This document shows, one piece after another, positions 12,933-13,211 of a DNA stretch of 13,211 nt. The translations under genes and the position numbers were made by a program. Within the stretch, counting starts at the first letter, position 1. Each line of letters starts with the position of its first letter. This stretch comes from Actinomycetota bacterium (GTDB lineage: Bacteria; Actinomycetota; Actinomycetes; S36-B12; UBA5976): assembly GCA_947491175.1 (NCBI GenBank), contig CANLIF010000024.1, positions 1-13,211 on the forward strand, read 5' to 3'. The notes beneath the pieces were generated by a model. It was not told the DNA's origin. It was given only the letters and a program-made list of their open reading frames with translations, and did not search any database.

Positions 12933-13211
12933 TTAACTACTAAGACCACTTGACGCCGCCGCGAAAGCAGCATCAAGGTTTGCAATTCCAGATCCGCCGC
13001 CTTGTGCCATTTCAGGACTGCCGCCACCTTTGCCATCCATCGCAGGCAACATTGCCTTAAGCACTGCTGCTGCCGATGCCCCACCGTCTCGCGCTGCAGA
13101 ATCAGTCGTAACAACGATGGCGATTTTGTCATCTTCTATTGTTGCTCCAACGAGTACAAAGTTCGAAATTTTGACGCTGCCTTTGGCGTTTGAGACCAAG
13201 TCCCTCAGGTC
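12933..13211 (-). CDS. alaS: Alanyl-tRNA synthetase, C-terminal end (partial)
   Basis: These are the last 92 codons of alaS; the gene continues past the right edge of the window. The visible part belongs to the DHHA1 domain at the AlaS C-terminus: strand-rich VSNFVL-like and DDKIAIVVTTD segments, SAAAVLKAMLPAMDGKGGG, and the glycine-rich EMAQGGGSG motif, ending in LDAAFAAASSGLSS. AlaS attaches alanine to tRNA-Ala; this domain binds the tRNA elbow. The reading frame is open to the edge; the TTG codon at 13197-13199 encodes an internal leucine and is not a start. alaS-ruvX-mltG-aroE is a standard actinobacterial order, which supports the call despite the short length. Confidence 0.9.
   Translation of the reverse strand, partial: DLRDLVSNAKGSVKISNFVLVGATIEDDKIAIVVTTDSAARDGGASAAAVLKAMLPAMDGKGGGSPEMAQGGGSGIANLDAAFAAASSGLSS

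Noticed and set aside
12926..13132. Second minus-strand frame of 68 codons overlapping the alaS end
   Set aside because: It is out of frame with the clear AlaS DHHA1 C-terminus (GKGGG and AQGGG motifs) and has no family resemblance.
1..13211. Search for CRISPR arrays, insertion sequences, phage or defence genes and gene-transfer signs
   Set aside because: No spaced direct repeats, transposase motifs or terminal repeats were seen; all genes are core families in expected order with even composition. Truncation of alaS and resR is due to the window edges, not gene decay.

Overview
The window looks like a stretch of core chromosome from a compact, moderate-to-low-GC member of the Actinomycetota. 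Three things point there. The run pgsA, DUF881, sbp, DUF881, gcvH, garA, ftsR, DUF151 and a second MerR gene matches Mycobacterium tuberculosis Rv1822 to Rv1830 gene for gene. EF-P carries the PGKGP loop reported for actinobacterial EF-Ps. The aroC-aroK-aroB-aroQ-pepQ-efp-nusB order is the usual actinobacterial one. Base composition (by eye slightly under 50% GC) and very tight spacing suggest a streamlined lineage such as freshwater Nanopelagicales or a relative; that placement is a guess.

Every protein gene reads on the minus strand, so transcription runs from high to low coordinates. Right block (13211 down to 5279): the C-terminal end of alaS, then ruvX, mltG, aroE, aroC, aroK, aroB, aroQ, pepQ, efp and nusB. 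Gaps are at most 45 nt and several junctions are ATGA, GTGA or TAATG overlaps, so this is probably one long operon or a few overlapping ones. It supplies five shikimate-pathway enzymes (all but the first and sixth steps), a septal or lateral wall glycan terminase (MltG), a Holliday junction resolvase-like protein (RuvX), and translation/transcription factors (AlaS, EF-P, NusB).

Middle (5130 to 5278): the only plus-strand gene, a tRNA with anticodon CAA. It folds as a perfect class I tRNA with a 5-nt variable loop, although tRNA-Leu is normally class II with a long variable arm. It sits where the two conserved clusters meet.

Left block (5129 down to 1): pgsA (phospholipid synthesis); two single-pass DUF881 proteins flanking the small membrane protein Sbp (the same families as YlxW, YlxX and Sbp in the Bacillus division cluster); gcvH; garA (FHA regulator of 2-oxoglutarate metabolism); ftsR (MerR-type activator of ftsZ in Corynebacterium); a DUF151 nuclease-family gene; and, after a 193-nt gap with a good sigma70-type promoter and nested inverted repeats, the start of a second MerR regulator (Rv1830/ResR/McdR type). 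The theme is envelope and division control tied to central nitrogen/carbon metabolism.

I saw no CRISPR array, insertion sequence, phage gene or toxin/defence system. The best leads for something undescribed are the short-variable-arm tRNA, the DUF881-Sbp-DUF881 membrane module of unknown function, the changed phosphorylation motif of GarA, and the palindromic leader of the second MerR gene. Several start codons were moved from the longest ORF on ribosome-binding-site or family evidence (gcvH, aroK, aroE).
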